NCBI RefSeq assembly: GCF_030532715.1
Contig: NZ_JAUNKO010000006.1
Span: forward strand, 1 to 64,000
Source of the DNA: Corynebacterium sp.
GTDB lineage: Bacteria > Actinomycetota > Actinomycetes > Mycobacteriales > Mycobacteriaceae
DNA: 64,000 nt
Direction: 5' to 3'
The notes beneath the pieces were generated by a model, which was not told where the DNA came from, searched no databases, and saw only the letters and a list, made by a program, of their open reading frames with translations. Shown one piece after another: positions 44,615 through 54,127 of this stretch. The position numbers and the translations under genes are program-made. Each line of letters opens with the position of its first letter. Position 1 is the first letter of the stretch.

Positions 44615-46098
44615 TACCTACACTTCTTTCCCGTTCGGTGCGCTACCATGAGGACGCATCGGTGCTGTTCCAGCACCTGGACGAAGGTGGCGACGCGGTA
44701 CTTCTGGAAAGTGCGGATATCGCCTCCAAACAGGGGTTGATGTCCATCGCCGTATTACAAGCGAGTGCGCGTGTCACGTGCAACGGCCATCAGGTAACTA
44801 TCGCGCCGCTGACCCCATCCGGGGAGCGGATTGCGGAACGCATTCACGAGCAACTTGGCGCCGAATTGAATTTTCCGCCGTCGCAGGAAGTTGACGAACG
44901 TAAGCGCCTCACCGCCTTGAGCAGCATTGAGGTGTTGCGACGCCTTCAAATGGACCCCGGCTATGAGCTGGAGGGGTGGCCGTTTCTGGCTGGGGGTTTC
45001 GCGTTTGACTACCTCGACACGTTTGAGGAGCTGCCGTCGGTTGCGGATTCAGTGAACACCTACCCGGACTACGAGTTTTTGGTTGCTCAGGTGCTGCTCT
45101 CGATTGATCATCAAGCGCAGACAGCACAACTCCAGGCGTTATCCCTCGACGAAGAGGAGGATTTGTCCGAGCTACTGGACACCCTCGCCGCGCGTATCGA
45201 CGCCGCGCCCGCCGCGACGTCGATAAGTAAACGCGGGACGGGGAAACTGGTAGCAACGGCGGACGTTCCGGACGCAGAGTTCCGCGACCACGTGCGCACG
45301 CTTCAGGAGCACATCTACCAAGGGGACGTGTACCAGGTGGTGCCGGCGCGAACCTTTACCATCGCCTGCCCGGATGCCTTCGCCGCATACCGCGTGCTAC
45401 GTGAAACCAACCCCAGCCCCTACATGTTTTACGTGCGCACCGGAAACTACGAACTGTTCGGCGCTTCACCTGAATCATCGCTGAAATTCACGGCAAGCTC
45501 CAGGCAGGTAGAGGTGTATCCCATCGCCGGTACGCAGCCACGCGGCGCAACCCACGAGCTTGATATCCGCAACGAATTGGAACTCCGTACCGATGCTAAG
45601 GAGATCTCGGAACACACCATGCTGGTGGATCTGGCGCGTAACGATCTCGCCCGCGTCGCTGTCCCCGGCACGCGGGAGGTGGCGGCGCTGATGCAGGTGG
45701 ATCGTTATTCGCGGGTCATGCACCTCGTGAGTCGCGTCACCGCAACGTTGGATCCAGAATTGGATGCGTTGGATGCGTACCGGGCGTGCATGAACATGGG
45801 CACGCTGACGGGGGCGCCGAAGCTGCGTGCCACAGAGTTGTTGCGCGGCATCGAGAAGCACCGGCGGGGTTCTTACGGCGGGGCTGTAGGGTACTTGCGG
45901 GGCGGGGGAGACATGGACACCTGCATTATTATCCGCTCTGCATTCGTTACCAATGGTTTTGCCGCAGTGCAGGCTGGGGCAGGCGTTGTACAGAATTCAG
46001 ATCCACAAGGTGAAGCTGATGAAAGTCTGCACAAGGCGTACGCGGTGCTCCATGCAATCGCCGCAGCCGCAGGAGCGGACGTGGAGGTTAAGCGATGA
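44611..46098 (+). CDS. trpE: anthranilate synthase component I
   Basis: 495 aa. N-terminal regulatory part contains the LLES tryptophan-binding element (L31-S34), indicating feedback inhibition. The chorismate-binding domain includes PIAGTQPRG, the [11 protein letters not shown] segment and GTLTGAPK near 390-400. It converts chorismate and ammonia (from TrpG) to anthranilate. ATG overlaps the trpB1 stop as ATGA, and its own stop overlaps trpG in the same way, so the operon is tightly coupled. Confidence 0.97.
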   Translation: MIPTLLSRSVRYHEDASVLFQHLDEGGDAVLLESADIASKQGLMSIAVLQASARVTCNGHQVTIAPLTPSGERIAERIHEQLGAELNFPPSQEVDERKRLTALSSIEVLRRLQMDPGYELEGWPFLAGGFAFDYLDTFEELPSVADSVNTYPDYEFLVAQVLLSIDHQAQTAQLQALSLDEEEDLSELLDTLAARIDAAPAATSISKRGTGKLVATADVPDAEFRDHVRTLQEHIYQGDVYQVVPARTFTIACPDAFAAYRVLRETNPSPYMFYVRTGNYELFGASPESSLKFTASSRQVEVYPIAGTQPRGATHELDIRNELELRTDAKEISEHTMLVDLARNDLARVAVPGTREVAALMQVDRYSRVMHLVSRVTATLDPELDALDAYRACMNMGTLTGAPKLRATELLRGIEKHRRGSYGGAVGYLRGGGDMDTCIIIRSAFVTNGFAAVQAGAGVVQNSDPQGEADESLHKAYAVLHAIAAAAGADVEVKR

Positions 46099-46664
46099 AG
46101 ATCGTTCTCATTGATAACCGGGATTCTTTCGTATACAACCTCGTGGACGCCTTCGCCGGGCACGATTGCACCGTAGTGCGCAACACCGTGTCGGTGGCGG
46201 AAGTGGAGGCAATGGAACCGGACGTGATTTGTTTGTCGCCTGGGCCGGGACATCCACGGGAGGCGGGAAACCTGATGGCGATAGTGGAGGCGGCGTATGG
46301 CCGAATTCCGTTATTGGGGATTTGTTTGGGGTTCCAGGCTATCCTCGAGCATCTGGGGGAGCACGTGGTACCGTGCGGGCCAATGCATGGTGTAGCAGAT
46401 TCCCTAAAATTGACACCGGAAGGCTATGAGTTCTTCGGCGGGGAAACGAAAGTGGCGCGCTATCATTCACTTGGTTCCGTCACAGTGACAAAAAAACTGC
46501 AGCTATTGGGTACTTGTTCGTCGGATATCGGAGACGTGATTATGGCCGCATATTCGCCTGAAGATCGGGTGATGGGTTTTCAATTCCACCCAGAATCTAT
46601 TCTCAGCCCGACTGGGCCGCACATTTTGGAAGACGCGCTTCGGCGCCTAGGAGCATGCTCATGA
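46095..46664 (+). CDS. trpG: anthranilate synthase component II (glutamine amidotransferase)
   Basis: 189 aa, class I amidotransferase: nucleophile C77 in GICLGFQA, oxyanion segment SPGPGHP and C-terminal His/Glu in FQFHPESI. It supplies ammonia to TrpE. It is not fused to TrpD as in enterics. Overlaps trpE and trpD by 4 bp each. Confidence 0.97.
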   Translation: MKIVLIDNRDSFVYNLVDAFAGHDCTVVRNTVSVAEVEAMEPDVICLSPGPGHPREAGNLMAIVEAAYGRIPLLGICLGFQAILEHLGEHVVPCGPMHGVADSLKLTPEGYEFFGGETKVARYHSLGSVTVTKKLQLLGTCSSDIGDVIMAAYSPEDRVMGFQFHPESILSPTGPHILEDALRRLGACS

Positions 46665-47677
46665 ATCAACCGTTAGACCTCTTACGCACCTACATGGATA
46701 ACCCCGCCCCGACTATCGAACAGGCGCGGGAAGTCTTTACGCCGCTGACGATCGGGGCTTACGACGACGTCCATATCGCCGCCCTGCTGGCAACGATCCG
46801 CACCCGCGGGGAAACCGTAGCCGATATCGCTGGTGCCGCACAGGCATTCTTGAAGGCGGCGCGACCCTTCCCCATCACTGGGGAAGGGGTACTAGATACC
46901 GCCGGTACGGGCGGCGACAACGCCAACACCATCAATATCTCCACAGGTGCTTCGCTGGTGACATCCGCGAGCGGCAGCATGGTAATCAAGCACGGCAACC
47001 GTTCCGTAAGCTCCAAGTCTGGGTCCGCGGACGTGCTCGAGGCTTTGAATATTCCGCTGGATTTGGACGTGACTCGTGCCGAAAAGCAGGCGCGCGCCTC
47101 CAATTTCACCTTCCTTTTCGCACCGGCGTACCACCCTGCGGTGGCACTGGTGATGCCGGTACGTAAGGCGTTACGCGTGCCCACCCTGTTCAATATCCTT
47201 GGACCACTGCTCAGCCCTGCGCGGCCAAAGCTACAGATTATGGGTGTGAATCGACCGTCACTGGGGCAACCTGTCATTGAGGTGATGCGGGAGTTAGGCC
47301 GTGACCGCGCGTTGGTGGTGCATGGTTCGGGCACCGATGAGCTCGCCGTCCATGGCCCGACGCAGGTGTGGGAACTGCGCGACGGCGAGATCATCACCTA
47401 CACGGTCACCCCAGCCGAACTTGGCGTACAGGAGCACACGCTCGCGGATCTGCACGGCGGGGACGGCGCGGAAAACGCTAAGCATTTGCGCGCGGTGTTT
47501 GATGGTACCGGCCCGAAGGCGCATATCGACGCAGTAGCTGTAAACGCTGGCGGCATGTTGTACCTCCACGGGCGGGTAGACACGCTCAAAGAGGGCACGG
47601 AGTTAGCAAAAGCAACCATCATGGATGGCACCGTGCACCGTTGGTTGCGCAAGCACGAGGAGGCGAATTATGGCTGA
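46661..47677 (+). CDS. trpD: anthranilate phosphoribosyltransferase
   Basis: 338 aa. PRPP-binding glycine-rich DTAGTGGDNANTINIST (about 85-101) and KHGNRSVSSKSGSAD (about 112-126) are diagnostic. Start is taken as ATG 46661, seven bases after TAGGAG and overlapping the trpG stop; an ATG six bases earlier is too close to the ribosome site. Ends 8 bp inside trpCF. Confidence 0.97.
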   Translation: MNQPLDLLRTYMDNPAPTIEQAREVFTPLTIGAYDDVHIAALLATIRTRGETVADIAGAAQAFLKAARPFPITGEGVLDTAGTGGDNANTINISTGASLVTSASGSMVIKHGNRSVSSKSGSADVLEALNIPLDLDVTRAEKQARASNFTFLFAPAYHPAVALVMPVRKALRVPTLFNILGPLLSPARPKLQIMGVNRPSLGQPVIEVMRELGRDRALVVHGSGTDELAVHGPTQVWELRDGEIITYTVTPAELGVQEHTLADLHGGDGAENAKHLRAVFDGTGPKAHIDAVAVNAGGMLYLHGRVDTLKEGTELAKATIMDGTVHRWLRKHEEANYG

Positions 47678-49052
47678 TATTCCCACCGTGTTGCAAAAGA
47701 TCACCGAAAATCGGCGCTCACACGTCCCTGGGATCGCTGAACGCATCCAAGGCATGCCTGAACCGGTTGTGTCCACTAGAAGCCTTTACAGGGCCTTACA
47801 GGGCCGAAATCGCTTTATCATGGAGTGTAAGTCCGCCTCACCTTCTTTGGGCATGATCCGCGCTGAGTATCACCCCGGCGAAATCGCCCGGGTATATTCG
47901 CGTTACGCATCCGCGATATCGGTGCTCTGCGAGCCGGATTACTTCGGCGGGGATTACGATCATCTCGCTACAGTCGCGGCCAGCACGCATCTTCCAGTGC
48001 TGTGCAAAGACTTTATTATCGCGCCGGAGCAAGTACGGGCGGCACGGCTCTTTGGGGCAGACGCAATCCTGCTCATGCTGTCACTGTTGAGCGATGAGGA
48101 GTATCAACACCTCGCAGCAGTAGCGGGGGAGTACCACATGGACATCCTCACCGAAGTGCTCGACGAGGAGGAAATGGCGCGGGCCAAGCAACTTGGGGCG
48201 AAGATCATTGGTATCAATCACCGCAACTTGCACGACTTGAGTATTGATCTTTCACGCTCGGCGTCGTTGGCGCCCTTAGCACCTTCCGACGCCGTGATTA
48301 TCGCCGAGTCCGGCATCCGCGATCACGCGACCGTGAACGCTATTTCGCCACACGTCAACGGCTTTCTGGTTGGTTCGCAGCTCACCGGGCAGCCGGACAT
48401 TGACCTCGCTTGCCGCAGACTGGTGTTCGGTGAGAACAAGGTTTGCGGGCTCACCTCGCCGCGCGCCGCGCAGCTTGCCCGCGCCAACGGTGCGGTGTTT
48501 GGCGGTTTGGTCTTCGAGCCGTCCTCACCGCGCAATGTTTCACGTGAAACATCCGAGTCCATCATGAACGCCGAGCCGGACCTCACGTATGTCGCCGTGA
48601 CTCGCCGTACGGACAACTTTGAGGACCTCGCAATCCCCGGCATTGCCATCGTGCAAATCCATGCACCCCTCCAAGAATCCATCGAAGCCGAACTGAAGCT
48701 TATCGACGCCGCAACTGCCGCACTCCCTGGCCGCACGCTCTGGCGCGCAATCTCCATGACGGATCCCCGCGGACCGGAGTTCGCTATTGCGCTCGCGGAT
48801 CACGTGGAACGCTTGGTGCTTGATGCCGGCGATGGTGGCACGGGAACAAGCTTCGATTGGTCGACCATTCCGGAGTCTGTGCTAAGCAAAAGCTTGCTGG
48901 CCGGAGGCATCAATCCGGATAACGCGGCGGATGCCCTGTCGGTCGGGTGCCTCGGCCTCGATGTGAACTCTGGAGTGGAATACCCCAATTCAGTGGATAA
49001 GGATGCTGTGAAACTGGCCGCAATTTTCCAAACGATCCGTACAGGTAGGTAA
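47670..49052 (+). CDS. trpCF: bifunctional indole-3-glycerol-phosphate synthase / phosphoribosylanthranilate isomerase
   Basis: 460 aa. TrpC half (1 to about 250) with [12 protein letters not shown] (catalytic Lys), CKDFI and AESGI motifs; TrpF half from [16 protein letters not shown] to the end, containing the catalytic Cys (VCGLT) and the GGINPDNA phosphate site. ATG 47670 follows GAGGAGG. A perfect parS site lies within the TrpF part and encodes residues 289-294 (NVSRET), in the place of a surface loop/helix start after the second strand. Confidence 0.96.
   Translation: MADIPTVLQKITENRRSHVPGIAERIQGMPEPVVSTRSLYRALQGRNRFIMECKSASPSLGMIRAEYHPGEIARVYSRYASAISVLCEPDYFGGDYDHLATVAASTHLPVLCKDFIIAPEQVRAARLFGADAILLMLSLLSDEEYQHLAAVAGEYHMDILTEVLDEEEMARAKQLGAKIIGINHRNLHDLSIDLSRSASLAPLAPSDAVIIAESGIRDHATVNAISPHVNGFLVGSQLTGQPDIDLACRRLVFGENKVCGLTSPRAAQLARANGAVFGGLVFEPSSPRNVSRETSESIMNAEPDLTYVAVTRRTDNFEDLAIPGIAIVQIHAPLQESIEAELKLIDAATAALPGRTLWRAISMTDPRGPEFAIALADHVERLVLDAGDGGTGTSFDWSTIPESVLSKSLLAGGINPDNAADALSVGCLGLDVNSGVEYPNSVDKDAVKLAAIFQTIRTGR
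48536..48551. other. parS site 3 (perfect), inside trpCF
   Basis: TGTTTCACGTGAAACA read in frame as the end of Asn, then Val-Ser-Arg-Glu-Thr. A consensus ParB site kept within coding sequence. Confidence 0.92.
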
Positions 49053-49057
49053 CCGAC

Positions 49058-50263
49058 GTGACACTTCTACCCGCATATTTTGGAGAGTTCGGAGGTCAGT
49101 ACGTCCCCGAACTTCTCATCCCAGCGCTCGATCAACTAGAGCACGCATTCGTTGACGCGATGAACGACGAGTCGTTCCACGCTGAACTTGCGAACTATCT
49201 CCGTGACTATCTTGGTCGCCCCACGCCTCTCACCGAATGCTCAAACCTTCCGTTGAAAGGTAACACGCGCATCTTCCTCAAGCGCGAGGACTTGGTGCAC
49301 GGCGGAGCCCACAAGACCAATCAGGTGATTGGCCAGGCGCTGCTTGCAAAGCGTATGGGCAAGACCCGGGTTATCGCAGAAACCGGCGCCGGGCAACATG
49401 GTACCGCGACCGCGCTGGCCTGCGCTCTACTTGGCCTTGAGTGCGTGATCTACATGGGGGAGGAAGACGTCCGCCGCCAGCAGCCCAACGTTTACCGCAT
49501 GAAGCTCATGGGCGCCAACGTCGTTCCTGTGACCGCTGGTGCGGGCACGCTTAAAGACGCCGTGAACGAGGCATTGCGCGATTGGGCCGCCACCTTCCAT
49601 GAGTCCCATTACCTACTTGGCACTGCTGCCGGCCCGCATCCGTTCCCCACCATCGTCCGCGAATTCCACCGCGTGATTTCGGCGGAAGCCAAACAGCAAA
49701 TTGTGGAGCGTATTGGGAGGCTACCGGACGTGGTCACCGCATGCGTCGGCGGCGGTTCGAACGCGATCGGCATGTTTGCGGAGTTCCTCGATGATGACGT
49801 GGAACTCGTCGGCGTGGAGCCCGCAGGCGAGGGCCTAGAGTGTGGGCGCCACGGGGCACCAATCTACGCTGGACAGATCGGGATCTTGCACGGGGCGCGC
49901 AGCTACCTTATGCGCACCAGCGACGGTCAGGTGGAGGAATCCTATTCCATTTCGGCCGGACTTGACTATCCGGGTGTTGGCCCGCAGCACGCCCACCTCC
50001 ATTCCATTGGCCGGGCACAGTACGTTGGAATCACTGACGAACAGGCGTTGCGCGCCTTCCAACTGTTGTGCAAGTACGAAGGAATTATCCCCGCATTGGA
50101 ATCCAGCCACGCGATGGCTTACGCCCTGCAACGCGCGGAGGCCGCGCCAGACGAGGAACTCGTCATTATTGTTTCCCTCTCGGGACGTGGAGATAAGGAC
50201 GTTGATCACGTGCGTGCCACCTTGGAGGCACACCCCGAGTATCTGTTGGAGGACCAGCCATGA
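49058..50263 (+). CDS. trpB2: tryptophan synthase beta chain (copy 2)
   Basis: 401 aa, canonical length. PLP Lys86 in HGGAHKTNQ, Glu in [14 protein letters not shown] loop, and an intact COMM-domain segment [16 protein letters not shown]. It sits directly before trpA with ATGA overlap, so this copy should form the alpha2beta2 synthase. Start is GTG at 49058 with AGGTAGG upstream. It resembles copy 1 over the full length, indicating an old duplication within the same subfamily. Confidence 0.97.
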   Translation: MTLLPAYFGEFGGQYVPELLIPALDQLEHAFVDAMNDESFHAELANYLRDYLGRPTPLTECSNLPLKGNTRIFLKREDLVHGGAHKTNQVIGQALLAKRMGKTRVIAETGAGQHGTATALACALLGLECVIYMGEEDVRRQQPNVYRMKLMGANVVPVTAGAGTLKDAVNEALRDWAATFHESHYLLGTAAGPHPFPTIVREFHRVISAEAKQQIVERIGRLPDVVTACVGGGSNAIGMFAEFLDDDVELVGVEPAGEGLECGRHGAPIYAGQIGILHGARSYLMRTSDGQVEESYSISAGLDYPGVGPQHAHLHSIGRAQYVGITDEQALRAFQLLCKYEGIIPALESSHAMAYALQRAEAAPDEELVIIVSLSGRGDKDVDHVRATLEAHPEYLLEDQP

Positions 50264-51060
50264 CCAATCGTTACGCTGCGATGTTTGAACGCCTGGGGGA
50301 GGAGGGCGCGTTCGTCCCGTTTTTCATGCTCGGCGACCCCGACCCGGAAACCAGTTTCGAAATCATTCAAGCTGCGATCGAGGGCGGTGCGGACGCCCTC
50401 GAGCTCGGCATTCCGTTTTCGGATCCCGTAGCTGACGGCCCTACCATTCAGCTCGCCCACATTCGCGCATTGCGGGCCGGCGTGGACGTGAATGTAGCAC
50501 TTGATATCGTGCGCAAGATTCGTAATTCTTGGCCCGAGCTTCCAATCGGCTTGCTCATCTACGGCAACGTCGCGTTCGCTCGAGGAATGGAACAGTTCTA
50601 CGCCGACGTAGCCGCGTCCGGCGCCGATTCCGTACTACTCCCAGACGTTCCCGTCCGGGAAGGGCGCCCCTTCGCTCAAGCGGCGATCGCCGCTGGCATC
50701 GACCCCATCTTTATCGCACCACCGCACGCAACTCCGGATACTCTTGTGGGCGTTGCAGAGAATTCCAGGGGCTACACCTATGCGGTGTCGCGCGTGGGCG
50801 TCACTGGCTCGGAATGGGAATCCTCCACGGACGGGCTTGCGAATCTGGTCAAACACTTGAAGAGTTTCGGTGGCCCGCCCGCACTTCTCGGCTTCGGAAT
50901 CTCCACCCCAGAACACGTCGCTAACGCCGTAAAGTCCGGGGCTGCGGGCGCGATTTGCGGGTCAGCCCTGTCAAAGATCATTGAAACCCACGACGGGACC
51001 GAGCGCATCGATGCCGTGCGAACCTTTGTTGCGGAGATGAAGGCGGCAACGAAAGTGTAG
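50260..51060 (+). CDS. trpA: tryptophan synthase alpha chain
   Basis: 266 aa TIM barrel. Catalytic Glu48 and Asp59 in [19 protein letters not shown]; phosphate loop GFGISTPEH. It cleaves indole-3-glycerol phosphate and channels indole to TrpB. Last gene of the operon; a terminator that is also a parS site follows 24 bp after the stop. Confidence 0.97.
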   Translation: MTNRYAAMFERLGEEGAFVPFFMLGDPDPETSFEIIQAAIEGGADALELGIPFSDPVADGPTIQLAHIRALRAGVDVNVALDIVRKIRNSWPELPIGLLIYGNVAFARGMEQFYADVAASGADSVLLPDVPVREGRPFAQAAIAAGIDPIFIAPPHATPDTLVGVAENSRGYTYAVSRVGVTGSEWESSTDGLANLVKHLKSFGGPPALLGFGISTPEHVANAVKSGAAGAICGSALSKIIETHDGTERIDAVRTFVAEMKAATKV

Positions 51061-51084
51061 GCCCATAAATTAGAAAGCTCAAAA

Positions 51085-51120
51085 ATGGTGATGTTTCACG
51101 TGAAACATCACCATCTTTTT
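51085..51120 (+). terminator. trp operon terminator containing a parS site
   Basis: A perfect 30-bp palindrome (51085-51114; arms ATGGTGATGTTTCAC and its complement) is preceded by AAAA and followed by C and TTTTTT. The stem is built around parS 4, so the ParB site and the intrinsic terminator are the same DNA. Confidence 0.85.
51092..51107. other. parS site 4 (perfect)
   Basis: TGTTTCACGTGAAACA at the centre of the trp terminator palindrome. Confidence 0.92.
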
Positions 51121-51137
51121 TACGTAATTCCCCTGAG

Positions 51138-51153
51138 TGTTTCACGTGAAACA
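51138..51153. other. parS site 5 (perfect)
   Basis: TGTTTCACGTGAAACA, 30 bp from site 4. Confidence 0.92.
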
Positions 51154-51285
51154 TACACGCCTTTCGTCGAAGCAGTGTCGGCCGACTGGCCAAGGAAGAG
51201 GGGGGACTTGGCATCGCAAAGCGTATCGCGTGATCTTTTATCCACAAGTTGACGCCGCCACACTACAACAAACAGCAACACTTAA

Positions 51286-51301
51286 TGTTTCACGTGAAAC
51301 C
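51286..51301. other. parS site 6 (one mismatch)
   Basis: TGTTTCACGTGAAACC; only the last base differs. Confidence 0.85.
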
Positions 51302-51415
51302 ACGATGCCCGAATAGAGCGGTCTATATGAAAAATCTTACCCTTTTAAAGCGGCCACCTATCACCGGGAGCGATACGTCACTGTGACGAAAATGGAACTG
51401 TGGGATACTGAAAGC

Positions 51416-51781
51416 ATGACTTGCTCACGCCGCCTCTTTTTAGTTGCTTCAGCCACAACATTTGCCGGCGCTGTACTCGCCGCATGCGGGAGTGCCGGAG
51501 CCAAAGTATCCGCATCGGATGTGCCTCTCGGAAAAGCGATAATCGTGGATAAATTCATCATCGCGCAACCGACGAAGGGTACCTACAAGGCATACTCGGT
51601 AAGCTGCCCTCACCAGGGGACCGCAATCGACATTATTCATGACGACGGCACGGTGGAGTGTTCGAACCACAACTCCAAATTCTCCATTGAAGACGGAGCC
51701 GTGCTCAGCGGACCCTCCCGCTCCGGATTAATGCCCGCGAAACTCTCCGCGGACGGCCAAGAACTCACCGCAGAACTCTGA
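51416..51781 (+). CDS. Rieske [2Fe-2S] lipoprotein, Tat-exported
   Basis: 121 aa from ATG 51416. N-terminus MTCSRRLFLVAS fits a twin-arginine signal (S-R-R-x-F-L), followed by lipobox LAAC (C24). Rieske ligands are seen as C64-P-H66 and C82-S-N-H85. It should be a membrane-anchored extracytoplasmic electron-transfer protein. The redox partner is unknown; it is too short and isolated to be QcrA. In-frame GTG 51383 and ATG 51392 are alternative starts but would bury the Tat motif. Confidence 0.85.
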   Translation: MTCSRRLFLVASATTFAGAVLAACGSAGAKVSASDVPLGKAIIVDKFIIAQPTKGTYKAYSVSCPHQGTAIDIIHDDGTVECSNHNSKFSIEDGAVLSGPSRSGLMPAKLSADGQELTAEL

Positions 51782-51874
51782 CAAAGAACCCCAAGCCCGC
51801 GAAAACGGCATGGCGCGGGCTTCACGCTACTGTGTGCGACGTCGATACGCGGGAATGCTAGTAACGTTGCGTTT

Positions 51875-52822
51875 ATGCAGTTGAAGAAGCCCGATCCGTT
51901 AATCGTCCTTATTGTCTGTGCTGTCGCCGTGGCCATCGTCGCCCCGATCAGTGGGGAAGCCGCAGCATGGTTTCACACGGCGACAAAGCTGGCGATTGTG
52001 TTGCTGTTTTTCTTGTACGGAGCGCGGCTTTCCACATCCGAAGCGATCGCCGGGCTGAAACACTGGCGGTTGCACGCAACGATCCTTGCGTTTACCTACG
52101 TCGCGTTTCCGCTCATTGGGTTGGCGTTGGCACCGACCGCGTCTTGGCTGGGTCCAGAACTTTATCTCGGCATCCTATATTTGACGCTCGTGCCGTCGAC
52201 AGTGCAATCTTCGGTGGCGTTTACTTCCATCGCCAACGGTAATGTGGCTGGCGCCATTGTGAGCGCCTCAGCTTCCAACCTGCTTGGGGTTGTGCTTACG
52301 CCGCTACTCGTGATGATCCTTATGGGGCGAGGGGGCGTAACTATCGACGGCGGCGTGTTCCTCGACATCTCGCTACAGTTACTATTTCCGTTCATCATCG
52401 GCCAATTGTGTCGGCCATGGGTACAGGAAATTGCCAAAAGTAAAGCGACAAAATCCGTGGACCGAGGCTCCATCACCATGGTGGTGTACGCCGCGTTTTC
52501 CGCGGGCATGGTTGAGGGTATCTGGACGCGAGTGGGAGTAGGGAAGCTCGCGGCGTTAGTAGTGTTCTCAGTAGTGCTCGTTGCCTTCATGCTATGGCTC
52601 ACGCGGTTTGTAGCTACCAAGCTTGGGTTTGAACGAGCGGACAGGATCGCGATCGAATTCTGCGGGACTAAAAAGTCATTAGCTACTGGTTTGCCAATGG
52701 CCGCAATCATCTTCGGCAACTCGAGTTTGGGCTTGCTCATCCTACCGTTGATGATTTTCCACCAGATTCAGCTCATGATGTGCGCGAGTTTGGCATCCCG
52801 CTACGCCTTGCATTCCCGCTAA
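51875..52822 (+). CDS. bile acid:sodium symporter family (BASS/SBF-like) transporter
   Basis: 315 aa with nine to ten predicted helices. Matches the SBF-like group: LYGARLS after helix 2, LVPSTVQSSVAFTSIANGN with the crossover region, and EFCGTKKSLATGLPMA near residues 265-280. These carry organic anions with Na+; substrate unknown. Starts 93 bp after the Rieske gene. Confidence 0.88.
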   Translation: MQLKKPDPLIVLIVCAVAVAIVAPISGEAAAWFHTATKLAIVLLFFLYGARLSTSEAIAGLKHWRLHATILAFTYVAFPLIGLALAPTASWLGPELYLGILYLTLVPSTVQSSVAFTSIANGNVAGAIVSASASNLLGVVLTPLLVMILMGRGGVTIDGGVFLDISLQLLFPFIIGQLCRPWVQEIAKSKATKSVDRGSITMVVYAAFSAGMVEGIWTRVGVGKLAALVVFSVVLVAFMLWLTRFVATKLGFERADRIAIEFCGTKKSLATGLPMAAIIFGNSSLGLLILPLMIFHQIQLMMCASLASRYALHSR

Positions 52823-52835
52823 GAAAGAAGCACAC

Positions 52836-52851
52836 TGTTTCACGTGAAACA
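52836..52851. other. parS site 7 (perfect)
   Basis: TGTTTCACGTGAAACA, 14 bp after the BASS gene stop and just before the unknown small gene. Confidence 0.92.
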
Positions 52852-53149
52852 TCTCTATGTGAAAACGACCTTCGCCGTACCAGGGGCGGGAAATGCGGTG
52901 CACATCGCGGAATTACGGCCGATCGAGGGGACTAATATGTGCTCCATGAGCCGCCTCATCGAGATGATGGACGGCCACAATATTAGCGGCGTGTGGAGCA
53001 GCAATGGAACAAATTCCGGGATGGTGAATCAACCAATCAAGCACGTTCCCCATCCCGATTCGTTTCACAATTTTCCAGACATCGAGGTGTCGATGCTCAC
53101 CGCGCTGCAGTTTGAGGGACTTTGGTTGCAGGGTATCAACCAGCTTTAA
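52844..53149 (+). CDS. small protein of unknown function
   Basis: 101 aa if started at GTG 52844 inside parS 7, or 96 aa from GTG 52859, giving MKTTFAVPGAGNAVHIAEL. Neither has a clear Shine-Dalgarno. Soluble, no membrane segment, with GTNMCSMSRLIEMMDGHNISGVWSS in the middle; no family recognised. Amino-acid composition and length support a real gene, whose stop overlaps that of convergent azlD by 4 bp. Confidence 0.55.
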   Translation: MKHLYVKTTFAVPGAGNAVHIAELRPIEGTNMCSMSRLIEMMDGHNISGVWSSNGTNSGMVNQPIKHVPHPDSFHNFPDIEVSMLTALQFEGLWLQGINQL

Positions 53150-53463
53150 AATCGCAGCAAAACCAAGTAGAGTGCAGTGCCTGCCAGGATGGAAAGAGCG
53201 GCGGAGCGACGCCACAAGTGCAACGCTACGGTGAACACAATTCCCACCGCAACCTGCCAAGTGAAACCAGGCGCGGTAAACACGACGAGGATACACATGA
53301 CGCCCACGGGCATCGCGCGGCTGAGCATGGCAAGAAAGTCACTGCTCCTAAGCACGCGCAGAAGACGAAACGGGAGGGCACGCAACACATAGGTCACGGC
53401 ACCAATACCGGCAAGCACAGCAGCTGTGTAGTTCAAATCTACGCCGACAGGAAGGCCCATCAC
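53146..53463 (-). CDS. brnE: AzlD/BrnE-type branched-chain amino acid exporter small subunit
   Basis: 105 aa, four predicted helices, AzlD family (ALPFRLLRVLRSSDFLAML near residues 28-46). With the large subunit it exports isoleucine, leucine, valine and methionine (as BrnFE in C. glutamicum). Its ATG overlaps the azlC/brnF stop as ATGA. Confidence 0.88.
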   Translation of the reverse strand: MMGLPVGVDLNYTAAVLAGIGAVTYVLRALPFRLLRVLRSSDFLAMLSRAMPVGVMCILVVFTAPGFTWQVAVGIVFTVALHLWRRSAALSILAGTALYLVLLRF

Positions 53464-54125
53464 GGGAGCCTCCAGGTAAGCAGCTCGTCAAGGCGCTGAA
53501 AACGGAACCGAAGGACGAGGACAGCGAAGTACAGGCATAGCGCGACGGCCATGTTGCCCACAAAACTGACGCCAAGGGCAATGGCAATGAGCGAAAGATC
53601 TCGGCTCGCGCGGAACGCGTCCAACGCAAGCACCACGAACAACGCCGTGAGAGCAAACTCCACGTCTGGCAGCGGTGGCACAAACGCGCCAGACAGCGCG
53701 CCAATGGTCCCTGAAAGCACCCACGCTGCTTGACAGAAGATTTGCACGCTGAGCAGGTATTGGGGAGAAGGATCGGTCTTGCCAGCGGTGACCGCATACA
53801 CCTCGTCGGTGAGAGCGTATGTGGAGTACACACGGCCCAGGCGCGACTTGATCACATCGCGCGGGAACGTCAAGCCATAAAAGATGTGGCGAAAGTTCAC
53901 GAGAAGCCCGGTGAGGGCTGCGGAAAACACGCTCACGCCACTTGTAATAAGGCTAACCGCCAAGAACTCCATGCTTCCCGCGTAGATCGCGATGGAGAAA
54001 ATCGTGGCCCACCACCACGAAAATCCGGCTTGCGTGATGACGAGACCGAATGCTACCCCGAGTGGAAAATAGCCGATTGCTACTGGCCAGGAATCTCGAA
54101 GAGCATGTTTCACGTGAAACATCAT
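53460..54125 (-). CDS. brnF: AzlC/BrnF-type branched-chain amino acid exporter large subunit
   Basis: 221 aa with seven to eight helices; AzlC signatures include GYFPLGVAFG, YAGSMEF and VNFRHIFYGL. ATG 54125 begins MMFHVKHALRDSW, in which residues 2-7 are encoded by parS 8. No clear ribosome site; the gene starts 2 bp after the yqgE stop, so translation is probably coupled. No lrp regulator is adjacent, unlike in C. glutamicum. Confidence 0.88.
   Translation of the reverse strand: MMFHVKHALRDSWPVAIGYFPLGVAFGLVITQAGFSWWWATIFSIAIYAGSMEFLAVSLITSGVSVFSAALTGLLVNFRHIFYGLTFPRDVIKSRLGRVYSTYALTDEVYAVTAGKTDPSPQYLLSVQIFCQAAWVLSGTIGALSGAFVPPLPDVEFALTALFVVLALDAFRASRDLSLIAIALGVSFVGNMAVALCLYFAVLVLRFRFQRLDELLTWRLP
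54106..54121. other. parS site 8 (perfect), in the first codons of brnF/azlC
   Basis: TGTTTCACGTGAAACA. On the minus strand it encodes Met-Phe-His-Val-Lys-His of the AzlC N-terminus. Confidence 0.92.
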
Positions 54126-54127
54126 GG

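Larger units (their letters stand above)
51061..51415. other. intergenic region with three parS sites
   Basis: 355 bp between trpA and the Rieske gene. It contains the trp terminator/parS 4, parS 5 and parS 6, and near its end the promoter of the Rieske gene. Nothing else recognised. Confidence 0.7.
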
